From: Nymphaea colorata | Taxonomy: Eukaryota; Streptophyta; Magnoliopsida; Nymphaeales; Nymphaeaceae | Assembly (NCBI RefSeq): GCF_008831285.2 | Contig: NC_045145.1 | Coordinates: 15,640,040 to 15,704,039, forward strand | Reading direction: 5' to 3' | DNA: 64,000 nt | Shown here: positions 13,950-23,600 of the stretch, one piece after another | Position numbering within the stretch: the first letter of the stretch is position 1 | Layout: every line of letters starts with the position of its first letter | Made by a program: the position numbers and the translations under genes | The notes under the pieces: model-generated | The model's database searches: none | The model's input: the letters and a program-made list of their open reading frames with translations, nothing else | What the model was told of the DNA's origin: nothing

Positions 13950-14105
13950 AAGGGTTGAAACATTTTTTTTTTCAAAATATATATATATATATTAAATTAA
14001 AACTTTATAAATATATATATAAATTTTTAAAGTTTTTAAAATCTAAAAGAAGGCCAAAGCCCCTGCCTGCCGGCCCCTTTCCTTCCGCCCCTGCTGGTGC
14101 TGCTA
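13950..14105 (+). repeat. AT-rich dispersed repeat ending in CCGCCCCTG
   Basis: An AT-rich body containing two TA microsatellites and AAATTTTTAAAGTTTTTAAA leads into a GC-rich end (GGCCAAAGCCCCTGCC, then TTCCGCCCCTGCTGG). Layout and end words resemble the repeats near 1933-2125 and 58698-58855. No coding sequence is present. Confidence 0.35.
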
Positions 14106-15261
14106 CCCTTTTTTAAGTAAACCTTTGATAAGACTGTGTTTGATGGCCTTAAAAATCCATAAATTAAACAAACAGTGGATTTCTCTATTGGAGATTTCAA
14201 ATCTATGCTATGTTAGCTTGTGAAAATCATGCATTTGTGGTTGGAGGCGGTAAGGGTCTGACTAGAGATCAGATCCATGGTTTTAAAATCTGTGGGGTTT
14301 ATGACTGATGACTTTGTCGATTTGAAATATTTTGTCCTTTTGTTTTTTTGTTTTCTAGCAGTGTTTTTTAAATGAATCAGAATCACGCTTAGACTTGGGT
14401 GATGTGTTCTAAACAAGTAAAGTTGTTGATCATGTTTGTGAACCATAGCTTTCGTTGATGGAGTGCTTGAGGGCGAGCTGAAGAAGACAAAATGGCTGGC
14501 GCTCAGGTCAAGGAGTTCAGTGCGATGCGTGCGTGACATCATGCATGAGCTACGCTTCGTTGAAAAATTGGCGCGCTAGAACATGAGCGTCATTAAAACG
14601 AATCGAATGGATGCGGACGATAAAACCCAGATGATGAATGAGTTAGGAATCGACAAATTATACCTCCGAATGTTGGATGGATTTTCCCGACTACTTAATC
14701 TCAAACCGGCGAATTCAGGACAATGGCCATGCCTTTATAATTTTGGTTTGGTTTAAGGAAAGGAGAGATATCCCGAAGAAGTCAAAGCTTTCTTTTTTTT
14801 TTTTTAAAAAAAAAAAAATCTACTGTTTCGGGTTTTGGTTGGAAAGTGATACACTTGTAAGTTAGAGTTTGTAGATTCATCAATCATTTGTATTAATCAT
14901 CATTTGTATGATTTGTATTATATGTATGGTGTCTATGAGAATCATACAGACGGCCAAACTTTGACCGGTTCATTAATCCCACTAGCTGCACTATACCCTT
15001 GCAGCAACTAAGAAAAAAAATTAAGAAAAAGAAGAAAATAAAATGTAAAACAGAACAGTGGGTGTTTCATAAATAAGTACACATTGAAAGCAAACTGGTG
15101 CTGCCTATGCTCTCCCTCTGTCAACATAATACTGAATGTTCAACAATTAATGCCACCTAAACAAAAAGAAGGTTAACTTCTTCCAAGCAGGTTATGTACA
15201 CCCTACCGTGCATGAAATTTCATGTGTCAATATAAATAATGTTGAAAATGCCCTTAATTAA

Positions 15262-17240
15262 GGCTACGTTTGTTTGCCGGGGTAAAATATGAGGAGCGGG
15301 TGAAAACTGTACGACAGTGAGAAGTTTCAACCGGTTTGAAGTGAGTGCATCAAACGTTGAAAATTTTAACATGAAAAAACTGTACAAACAGGTGAAGTTT
15401 AACGCTAAAAAAAAATCCGACCTGCGAAGGTCGGATTTTTTCACGCTGATTTTTTGAGAGCCATTAGCTCTCTCGTTTTTCCCTCTTTTCCCTGCGTCGA
15501 CGCCCTTCTTCCTCTCTCCTCTCTCGCTGCCTCACCTCTCTCGCTTCTCATTCCTCTCCTCTCTTGCTGCATCACCTCTCTCGCTCTGTTTTCACGCCTT
15601 CTTTCACTCTTTCTTTCTTCCCCTATGCATGCATTGGAGATCCCCTCTGCTGTTGTTGGTTTCCCCTCCCATTGAAGCCCATCTTTCCCTCTTTGCTGGT
15701 TTTCCCTCCCGTGGACGACATCTGCCTCTTTATTGCTGCTTTTCCCTCCCATCGTCGCCATCTTCCCATCTGATTGTGTACATTTCACCCATTTGAAAGA
15801 GAAGTGCAGCATTTGGTATCTCTCTCACCTGTGAACGTCTGTATCTGCCAGTCTGCGTTTATGTGAATCTCTGCCTCGTGAGTCTCTCGATATCTCTCTC
15901 GCTTCTCCTCCTTCATGTTTTTCTTCCATTTCCTGCTTGTTCATGTTCATGTGCATTATGCTTTACATGAAAGTTCGCAAAGAATTTGTATGTTTTGTTT
16001 ATTAAGTAATCATGGTTGTAACTTCTGATGTTTTGCTGTTAGCATTTTCAACCTTATCAACTAAAAATCACTAACCTATCTACAGTTTCAAACAAAAGGT
16101 TGCAGAAATAAAAACTACCAAATCTACACCGGTTACCCACCTTTGGACTCTTCATGGAGGCATAAAATCATGCCGACACAATAATGTGTGATCAGACTTA
16201 CGTTCCTCCATGTAGGTCTTCCCAACAAGGGTTGGAGACATGCATATAATGGATCACGAACAGGTTTTTGGGATTCATTTGGTTCAGATCATTAGCCTAG
16301 ATTCATTCATATGTTACCATTTATTCATTGGGTATTTGGACCATTATTTTCACATCTCTCTATACTCTATTCTAGTTTCTTTAATCCTCTACTTATATAT
16401 GATTAGTCTCCCATTAGGGACAGTTGATCAGTAATTGGAATTCTTCCTTTTTCTTCTGTTTGATTATGTCTCTTTAGCATGGGTTTTACACAATTTAAGA
16501 CACTATATTTCTAGATAATGCAATCTAATGTTTATGATTAATGTCATTGCTAGATAATTTTGTTGTTATGTTTCTGTTATTTAGTGAGGTTGATAGTCAC
16601 TAGACTGAAAAGAAAATGGTATTGTTAAGCAGTTTATAACCTTGCTGCCAAGAGTGAAGTGTCTGCACCAACCTCATTTTCTATTTCAGCGTGCACTATT
16701 TCTTGTTTCGTAATTGTGCAGCCCTACTTGTATATCATGATTTCTGTTTTTTGTAATATTGATCTTTCCATGCTCTCTATTATGCAAGATAGTTCAAACT
16801 CAAATATCTAGTAGTGAAGAAATGTCACATGAATATCAGTTCTTTATCACATGAATAAATATCTCGATGTATCTTACTTTCTTTTTGTTTGTTTTGCTTA
16901 TTCTTTTTCCTTACACATCATGTTGTGTTTCTGAATGATATAAGCTGGTAAATTTGTGGGTTGTTTATTGTTTGGTGTAGTTTTTGTAAGGTTCGAGATG
17001 TCGCTTGCTTGGATGCATGAATGTTGTGGGGTTTCGAGTTTTTAGAATTGTGTTAATGATATTTATTTATATCATCTTTCAATTCTTGAGGAGAACCAAT
17101 AAAACAAGTTTTAACGGCCATGAAAAAAGTCTCGGCCTCAAATCGAAAGAGGGTTAAATTTCATCTTGTTTTTTTTTTAAAATAATTTACCGTAGTAAAT
17201 TTACCACGTTAATTCTTCCTTGCAATCAAACAGGACCTAA
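15262..17240. mobile_element. Possible non-autonomous DNA transposon, about 2 kb
   Basis: The left boundary AGGCTACGTTTGTTTGC and the reverse complement of the right boundary, AGGTCCTGTTTGATTGC, match at about 12 of 17 positions. They resemble the GTTTG ends of plant hAT or PIF/Harbinger MITEs. The interior has the hairpin at 15410, a CT-rich tract with a roughly 41-bp tandem repeat and no transposase. No target duplication was found, so this is tentative. Confidence 0.25.
15410..15441. repeat. Perfect 13-bp hairpin flanked by A and T runs
   Basis: The arm AAAAAATCCGACC (15410-15422), loop TGCGAA and arm GGTCGGATTTTTT (15429-15441) form a perfect stem. It resembles a bacterial intrinsic terminator, but this is plant nuclear DNA. 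A subterminal transposon structure is a likelier origin. It sits between a GTTTG-rich segment (from about 15262) and a CT-rich tract. Confidence 0.7.
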
Positions 17241-19393
17241 AAGAAAAAAAAACTTTTTGTAGAGACAAAAAAAACTGAAGAAAAGTTAAAAGATTAAAAA
17301 ACCATTTTTTTAAAATAATTTGCAAAATATCTAAACCACTACCTCGTTTCCTTTTTCACGCACAGACACACTGACCGACTCACCCAACTCACTCAGTAAA
17401 GTTCATGATCCTCCTTCCTCTAGAAAATTTTGATTTAGAATGTCGCCGACTTCAAAAGCTAGCGCAAAAGCTAAACGGAAATCCATGGAGAGAGATAAGA
17501 AGAAGGGGGACAGTTTGTTGGTGTGAGGAATCACCAAGATCAAGAATTTGAAAGTACTGAAAAGTTATGTAGATTCGGTGACGTTACTCTCGGATTCACG
17601 TGGTGCAGGCGCATACTGAAGATCTTAGTTTACTTTCGTTTTCATATTAATAATAGACTGTTACTTTCTCATGCGATAGCGAGTTCGAAACGAACATCAG
17701 ATCCTGAGAAATCTACGTCAATATTGGTGAAAGTGATTGCCCGGAAAGGGGACTCCATTGAACTCTGAGGCCACACCTCTTCCTGTGATTTTGGTTCTCA
17801 TAAGAAGCCGTCAGCAGGTCGAAGAAGTTACTCATCTTCGTTACCAACAACACATGAAGGGTAGCCATGAAGGCTTCAAAAACTGCATACCTGTTTTGCG
17901 AACCAGTTCATGCAGTAAGGTTGCTCCATAAAGACAAAATTTTAAAGTTAGGTAATAGTTTGTACCAAAAGTGGTGTTCATAGTACATCAAAGTGACAAG
18001 ACATAAAAGGAGAAAGATGTATGAAGAGAAGCTGACAGATCTAGTTGCATCCAGACTTCCAGAAACCAGAATTTTATCCAAAAAAGTTCATTAAATTTCC
18101 GACTTACATTGATTTTTTGGTCGACGTAAACTTTAATGCGTGTCGCAGATTCTGGGCAGCGCCCATTCTTGCGAAAACAGGCTTTAAATAAACCACACAT
18201 GTGAGCTAAACTCTAAAAAACATAAAACGTAAAGGACAAAACATTTGTGGGTTGATTATAGATGTTACAAGAATAACGTATTACAAATATGAAAAGTTTA
18301 AAAGAAGAATCATAAACATAGATTTCAGTACAACAACAGAGGAGCTACCTAACCTTTTTTAGGTGGTCAACAAGAAGACCTTGTGCTAATTCTGAAACGA
18401 TGGCTTCAACCATTGAATTGCTCGGTCGCGTATCCAAATGACCATTATATCACACCCAGCTTATCACAGATGGTTCAATTTCAAACTATCTAAGTCTTTC
18501 CTGCTGCTGCTGGCTGAGCTGCACTTCATCAACTTAATTTAAGTTGATTATCTAACTGCTTCACTTCATCAATTTTAATTGGACTATACATAGGTTCTAC
18601 CATTGACATGCTCTAGTTTGTATACGTCTCTGCAAAACAAAGTCTGATGTATGTGCGTTTCTTTGGAGTCTAACAGCATTGAGGAAGAGAACAAGCTCAA
18701 CCTTCGTTGGGAATCATGATATATTGGATACAATCGATTGAATTGGTCCTTTATCTGCTGTAACCTCTATGCGCTTAATTTGGCAACCATGCAAATTAGA
18801 ACCTTCACCATATACTGGTTCTTGGATTGGCGACACAGGTCTTACATAAAAGAATCCAATGCAGGTAATGACACGTCGTTGGTAGCAGACTCAGCTACGG
18901 ATCCTGAATTTAGACAGCTGAAAGCACCTATTATTTTTGCCATCTCACTCATGTTTTCCTAATTCATTTGATTGTTAATAGAACGTTCCTTTAATTCAAT
19001 TGATTGCGAAGCTAGAATCTCTAAATCCTATTCGCTGCATCATTTTTGGCAAGTTGGTTCTCAAGTTAGTATCATCAGAAACCCCATTAATAACATCCTT
19101 ACTCACGGAATCACGTTAAGAGGCACATCATTGATGGGATTGTCCATATTGATCAACCATCGTCATCCTCACTTTCCTCTGATAACTTTGAGTGCAAATG
19201 GAAAAGAAAGTGTGATGGCTCTTGGATTTGGAGTTACTTGTGGTTTGATGACGAAGGGTCTAGTAGCAGGGGCCAAATGCCAAACAGGAGTAGCATTGTC
19301 ATTTTAATTACTAAACTCCTGTTAATTTGAGCTTCAGTTTGTAGAGAGCACTTTGACACAAACTTCGAAAATTTTAGTAGCAAGTTATAACAC

Positions 19394-19396
<3 letters not shown>

Positions 19397-19466
<70 letters not shown>
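19397..19466. repeat. TA tract followed by GA tract
   Basis: About 42 bases of TA dinucleotide are followed directly by about 27 bases of GA. This is the same compound order as at 6290-6413. Confidence 0.95.
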
Positions 19467-19467
<1 letters not shown>

Positions 19468-19601
19468 CATTAGCTAGACTATATACAGAACCTAAGGGGG
19501 TTTGGTCAGTAGGGTTGGTTTTCTGCCACTAGATGGAAAATCACACATTGAGACTAGTAGGGTTCAGGTATCATTAGGCAAAATGAATGTATAGACCCCA
19601 A

Positions 19602-19735
19602 AGGGTGTGCTTAGCTGATTGGCGACAGTAATACATTATTACTGAGTTCCATCCCATGAATCTGCCTTATGTTTGGGGCAAATTCATACAACAGTAACAA
19701 TAACAATATACTTCAGTCAAAGGAGAAACCTCCCT
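19602..19735. mobile_element. MITE-like inverted-repeat element, copy 3 (more diverged)
   Basis: The left arm contains ATTATTACTGAGTTCC and CCATGAATCTGCC. The reverse complement of the right arm contains TTGTTACTGTTGTATGAATTTGCC. The TTACTGTT..ATGAATYTGCC core is the same as in the copy at 12684-12823. Outer ends are poorly conserved, so boundaries are approximate. Confidence 0.5.
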
Positions 19736-20455
19736 GTAAGGCCAAAAGATGGAAAGTAAAAAGGTAAATTGATTGGGTGCTATAGTCTACCCCTTCAAAG
19801 CACTTGTCGTTGTGCATATGAATCCCTAGGCCCACATCTAAACTTGAATATATTGATCTCAAATCTATAATAATCAAATACCTCCTAAGTGTTTAATTAA
19901 TTATAGAAACATGAATTTCAAGTTGTCTGCTCGTATCATCAAACATAAAACATCTCTGACTAACTGCACCTTATTATACCATGTTCGACTGGAGTTGGAC
20001 TTAAATCAAATTTGGATCAACAAAAGGCAGAGACAACCGGTAATTGGATTTGGATGCCTGTGAGAGTAAAATATCCGTTTGATTCGAATCCAGACTTTCT
20101 TATCAAAATTTGCCAAATCGAGCTATGGATCGAATTGAATGCCCGAGTTATCTATCGACCAGTCGACATCCATTCATTCCAGGTCGCATGTCATCGACGC
20201 TCCACACTAAACACTAACATAAGTTTCAACAAACACCATCCATCTGAGCGATGGACGACGGTGAAAATTCCTCATACTTATTTCAGTAAGAAACTCCTCA
20301 CGGAAAACAGTGTGCAAGGGGACGCAAGGAACCTCTTCGGCAGCCTGACGGAAGACAGTGCGCAGAGGGTTGATAGTCTGCAGACCTGATGTCCACCGGA
20401 GTCCTCGGGCAGAGCTCCGGTACGGTGAGCGCGCGCCCACGGTGCTTGGCATAAG

Positions 20456-20560
20456 ATGGACCCCCTCACCTTCGGCGTCATAGTGGGCATCGTCGTGATC
20501 TTCTTCGTCATGGTCCTCTTCATCACCCTGGAGACCACTTGCAGGCGGCGCAGAAACTAA
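20456..20560 (+). CDS. Candidate 34-aa single-pass membrane micropeptide or IAR1 uORF
   Basis: An ATG in strong context (AAGATGG, A at -3 and G at +4) opens 34 codons and a TAA. The peptide starts MDPLTFGVIVGIV, continues with an unbroken hydrophobic stretch (VIFFVMVLFITLE) and ends TCRRRRN. That is one membrane span followed by a basic tail. By my count 31 of 34 codons end in G or C, in a region where much of the DNA is AT-rich. The stop lies 93 bases before the IAR1 ATG, so it is either an upstream ORF in the IAR1 leader or a separate small gene. I do not recognise a family. GC-rich flanks mean that codon bias alone does not prove translation. Confidence 0.45.
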   Translation: MDPLTFGVIVGIVVIFFVMVLFITLETTCRRRRN

Positions 20561-20653
20561 TCAGATGAGGAAGACGATGCTCTAGGAGTGGGGTTTCGCC
20601 AGGAATTGATTTGACCTCTTCTTCCTCGATTGGCTGCGGTGAAAACGGCTTCA

Positions 20654-23600
20654 ATGGCGGTGTGGACGCTCCTGATCTTTCATCTCCTCGCGTTCTCGTC
20701 CCTGAGAGAGACGCTAGCGCAGCAATGCGGATTCAGCAGCCATGAGAGCCCAAATCTCCAGGACCATCATGGCCATACCCACCATCATCATCATCATGAC
20801 CATGACAACCATCTCTGCGGCGACGACCACCATCACCTTCACGAGGAGAAGGGAGTGAGGAAGCTGCCAGAGGAGCTCCAGGAAGAAGAAGACCTCAGAT
20901 CCATGGGGTTTAGTTCCTACCACCATTGGGCCCACGACCATCCAGAGGTCGGCAGCGGTGGCCTTTCTAATTTGGGTATGGAGTTCCCAGTTTGTTTTGG
21001 TTAGGGTTACTAGAAGGCTTTAGTTGTGGTAATTGGGGGTTCGCTCGCAAAAATTGTCGGAGGGTTTTTGATGGGTGTTTGCGTCCTTTTCTTTTTGCGG
21101 GTTGTTGGGGTTTTTGAAGGTCTCTGGATTCGTGCAATGGGATGCTCGATGTTGGTGAGCATGGCTTCATTGATCTGCCTTATTCTTTTGCCGATTTTCT
21201 TTGGTAAGTACCTACATTGCTGAATTTATCGATTTTTTCATTCTAAAAGGATGATCGAGATGGGAGTTCTTGTTCTTGATTGTTGGTAATTGGCATCGTT
21301 GCTGAGTGTGATTTCTACTTGCGTTATGAATTGTTGCAGCGAAAGGAAAACCATCGAAGATCGTGGTCGATTCTTTGGCTCTATTCGGGGTTAGGTCCTC
21401 TGATCTGTATCTATTTGGCTCATTGTAGCACGCTTGCTTTTCCAACTTATGTGCCACCGCTGTTTGTTTTGTTATCCATGTGCATCTCTTCATGATTTTC
21501 TTTGGCGTAATTTCGAGCATTTCTTGATTCCTGTGGTTATAATGTTGATATGCTGGATTATAAAAGTTAGAACACGTCCAATTCAACTTCGTCTTTGCTT
21601 TCGATCAGGAGAATTCTTGGTTGTCATGGTATGGATTAGGTAATGACTGGATGCTGAAAATGTATCATCTTGCTCCATCTTAAACAGTCCAAGTGCTGCC
21701 TGATCCCTTTGGACTAGCTTGACTCTTAATAAAGGAAAAGGATAATAGCATTTTCATTCTTCTCGATTATTGACAAGGGAAAGAGAGTACTTGTTAAGAA
21801 ACTCAGTGGATCAGGCTTGAAACTCACCATCAGGCATCTTCCAGTTTGGTCATCTAAAACTGAAGCCACATTACCCAATTTAAGGACCTTTCGGTGATGA
21901 TTTCTTATGATTTTTTAGTTCATAAAGGTTGTGCTTGATTCAGCAAGTGGGAGTTACGGGACCTTTTATTGGCAGGCTGGAGCAATGTTGGGAGATGCTT
22001 TCCTCCACCAATTACCACATGCCTTCGGTATGAAAAACTTATCTCCCTTTCTTGCTTATTTCCCGCTTTTCCTATTGGATGGATGCTTTGCATTTCTATC
22101 AGTAGCTTCTTTTTACTATTCGTGCTTTGTAGATTTAACTTTGTCTACAAGTTTTTCTAAGTCCAGATTTTTGCCGGAAGTCTGCTATCCCGGTATTTTC
22201 TGTGAAATTTTTGCATGGTTTGTTGTTGAAAACTGTGACACGTATAGCCATGGTTGTTGTTGTAACCAAAATTGTCTTTTTAAAACTGAGCCTCTCTTGG
22301 GAAATAAATTTCTATCTTTATTCTGGTTCTCTCTACTTGTTTGATTCTTTACATATTGCATTTAGCACTTCGCAAGGTGAAGATAATTGCCTTTAAAAAA
22401 CTTCCGACTATTTAGACTAGGTACATATCTCTACTGGCCAGTATTCAAATGTTCATTTTCATTACTTGAATGAGCAGTAAGCTTCAAGTGACCTACAAAT
22501 TTGTCTTTGTGATTGACAAGCTCACAGTTTTCACACTTTTAACTTAGCTTGGATTATCAAAATATTGCACATGCTATCTAATACTGAACTCCTGACATCT
22601 GTGTACATATAAGATTACTTTTCCTATTCAGAAATTATTTCTCCCGATTCCACATGGTTGCTTTGATGCAATATTGGGATCCTTTTTTCCATAAGATTTT
22701 ACACCTGGTTTCTGAGAGTGAACTAAAGGGATTTATTCTAATATGACATGAGGGATGGTACACATACAGGATAACTTTGAAAAGTGAGGAATTGGCTGAA
22801 AAATGTTGGAGTGTTCTCTTAGCACCTTCATAAATTAGTTAGAGCTAAAGGTTTTGTTGTTTTCTGAAGATTCCCACCAATTCAAAACTTACCATTGTCA
22901 TTACTCTTGCTACAAAATGGTGCTCGGTCAAAAAAACTTTCTTTTCGTACAACTTCACATTCCTTGTTCCTCCTTTTTCCAGATCTTTATGAATGAAGAC
23001 TTTCTGAAGTTTGAAGCAAGGATATGGAATCATAACATTTCCTATGACTACTTTAAATCCACTGATACTTGTCCATTCAGAACATTGTCTGCTTCTCTTG
23101 TTCTTCTTTTGGTTTATAGGTAATATATTTTAAAATCTATTTTCACCATGGAAAACTGAGGCCTGAGAAATGTTCCTATATTGAAGACTTCACTTTTATG
23201 TTCACCTTATGTCAAGAGTCCTTAAGTATATTGGCATATGTGGTTGGCTGAAGTTTGACCACTATATAGAAAAGCTCTATCAAAGTCCTTGTTTTGTGTC
23301 AAAGAAGTTGCTGCTAAAGTGTGATTATTCCAGGTGGCAGTCACAGTTCTCACTCTCACAATCATGATTTGGACCATGCTCATGATAAACTTCACAACCA
23401 TGGACATGTGGAAGGACACGCCCATTCTCTGAGTGATCTTCTGGTTGGAATATCAATTCTATGTGAGTATGAAGGACATCATGACTTTTCATATTTCATA
23501 ACATGATGCTATTCCCGAGAAACTTCAGTTTCCTGGGCCACTTTAGAGTGTAAGTCATCTGGATGGCATGCGCAATGAGGGCCATATTTATGGGTCACTT

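Larger units (their letters stand above)
11296..20455. other. Long intergenic region with repeats
   Basis: No gene could be assembled in these 9 kb. It holds two copies of a small inverted-repeat element (11465-11624, 12684-12823) and a third at about 19602-19735. It also holds a purine-rich tract (about 13680-13830), an AT-rich dispersed repeat (13950-14105), a strong hairpin (15410-15441), a CT-rich tract with a local tandem duplication (about 15485-15600) and a TA/GA microsatellite (19397-19466). A few short coding-looking pieces (13029-13464, 14440-14570, 17441-17524) have no recognised family and no splice partners. Confidence 0.55.

Noticed and set aside
14440-14570. 46-codon open stretch containing FVDGVLEGELKKTKWLALR
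   Set aside because: Coding-like text, but no start codon in frame, no splice sites and no recognised family.
15410-15441. Reading the hairpin plus T run as a bacterial-type terminator
   Set aside because: The DNA is plant nuclear with introns all around, so Rho-independent termination does not apply.
15441-15812. 123-codon minus-strand ORF rich in Glu, Arg and Gly
   Set aside because: It is the complement of a CT-rich tract with a local tandem duplication. The low-complexity composition explains the open frame.
17441-17524. 28-codon Lys/Ser-rich ORF starting MSPTSKASAKAK
   Set aside because: It resembles the N terminus of some nuclear plant proteins, but no downstream exon continues it. 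At most a gene fragment.
20012-20389. 125-codon ORF upstream of the micro-ORF and IAR1
   Set aside because: It begins with a non-ATG codon, has no motif I recognise and does not join IAR1 by splice sites. Probably leader or intergenic DNA.
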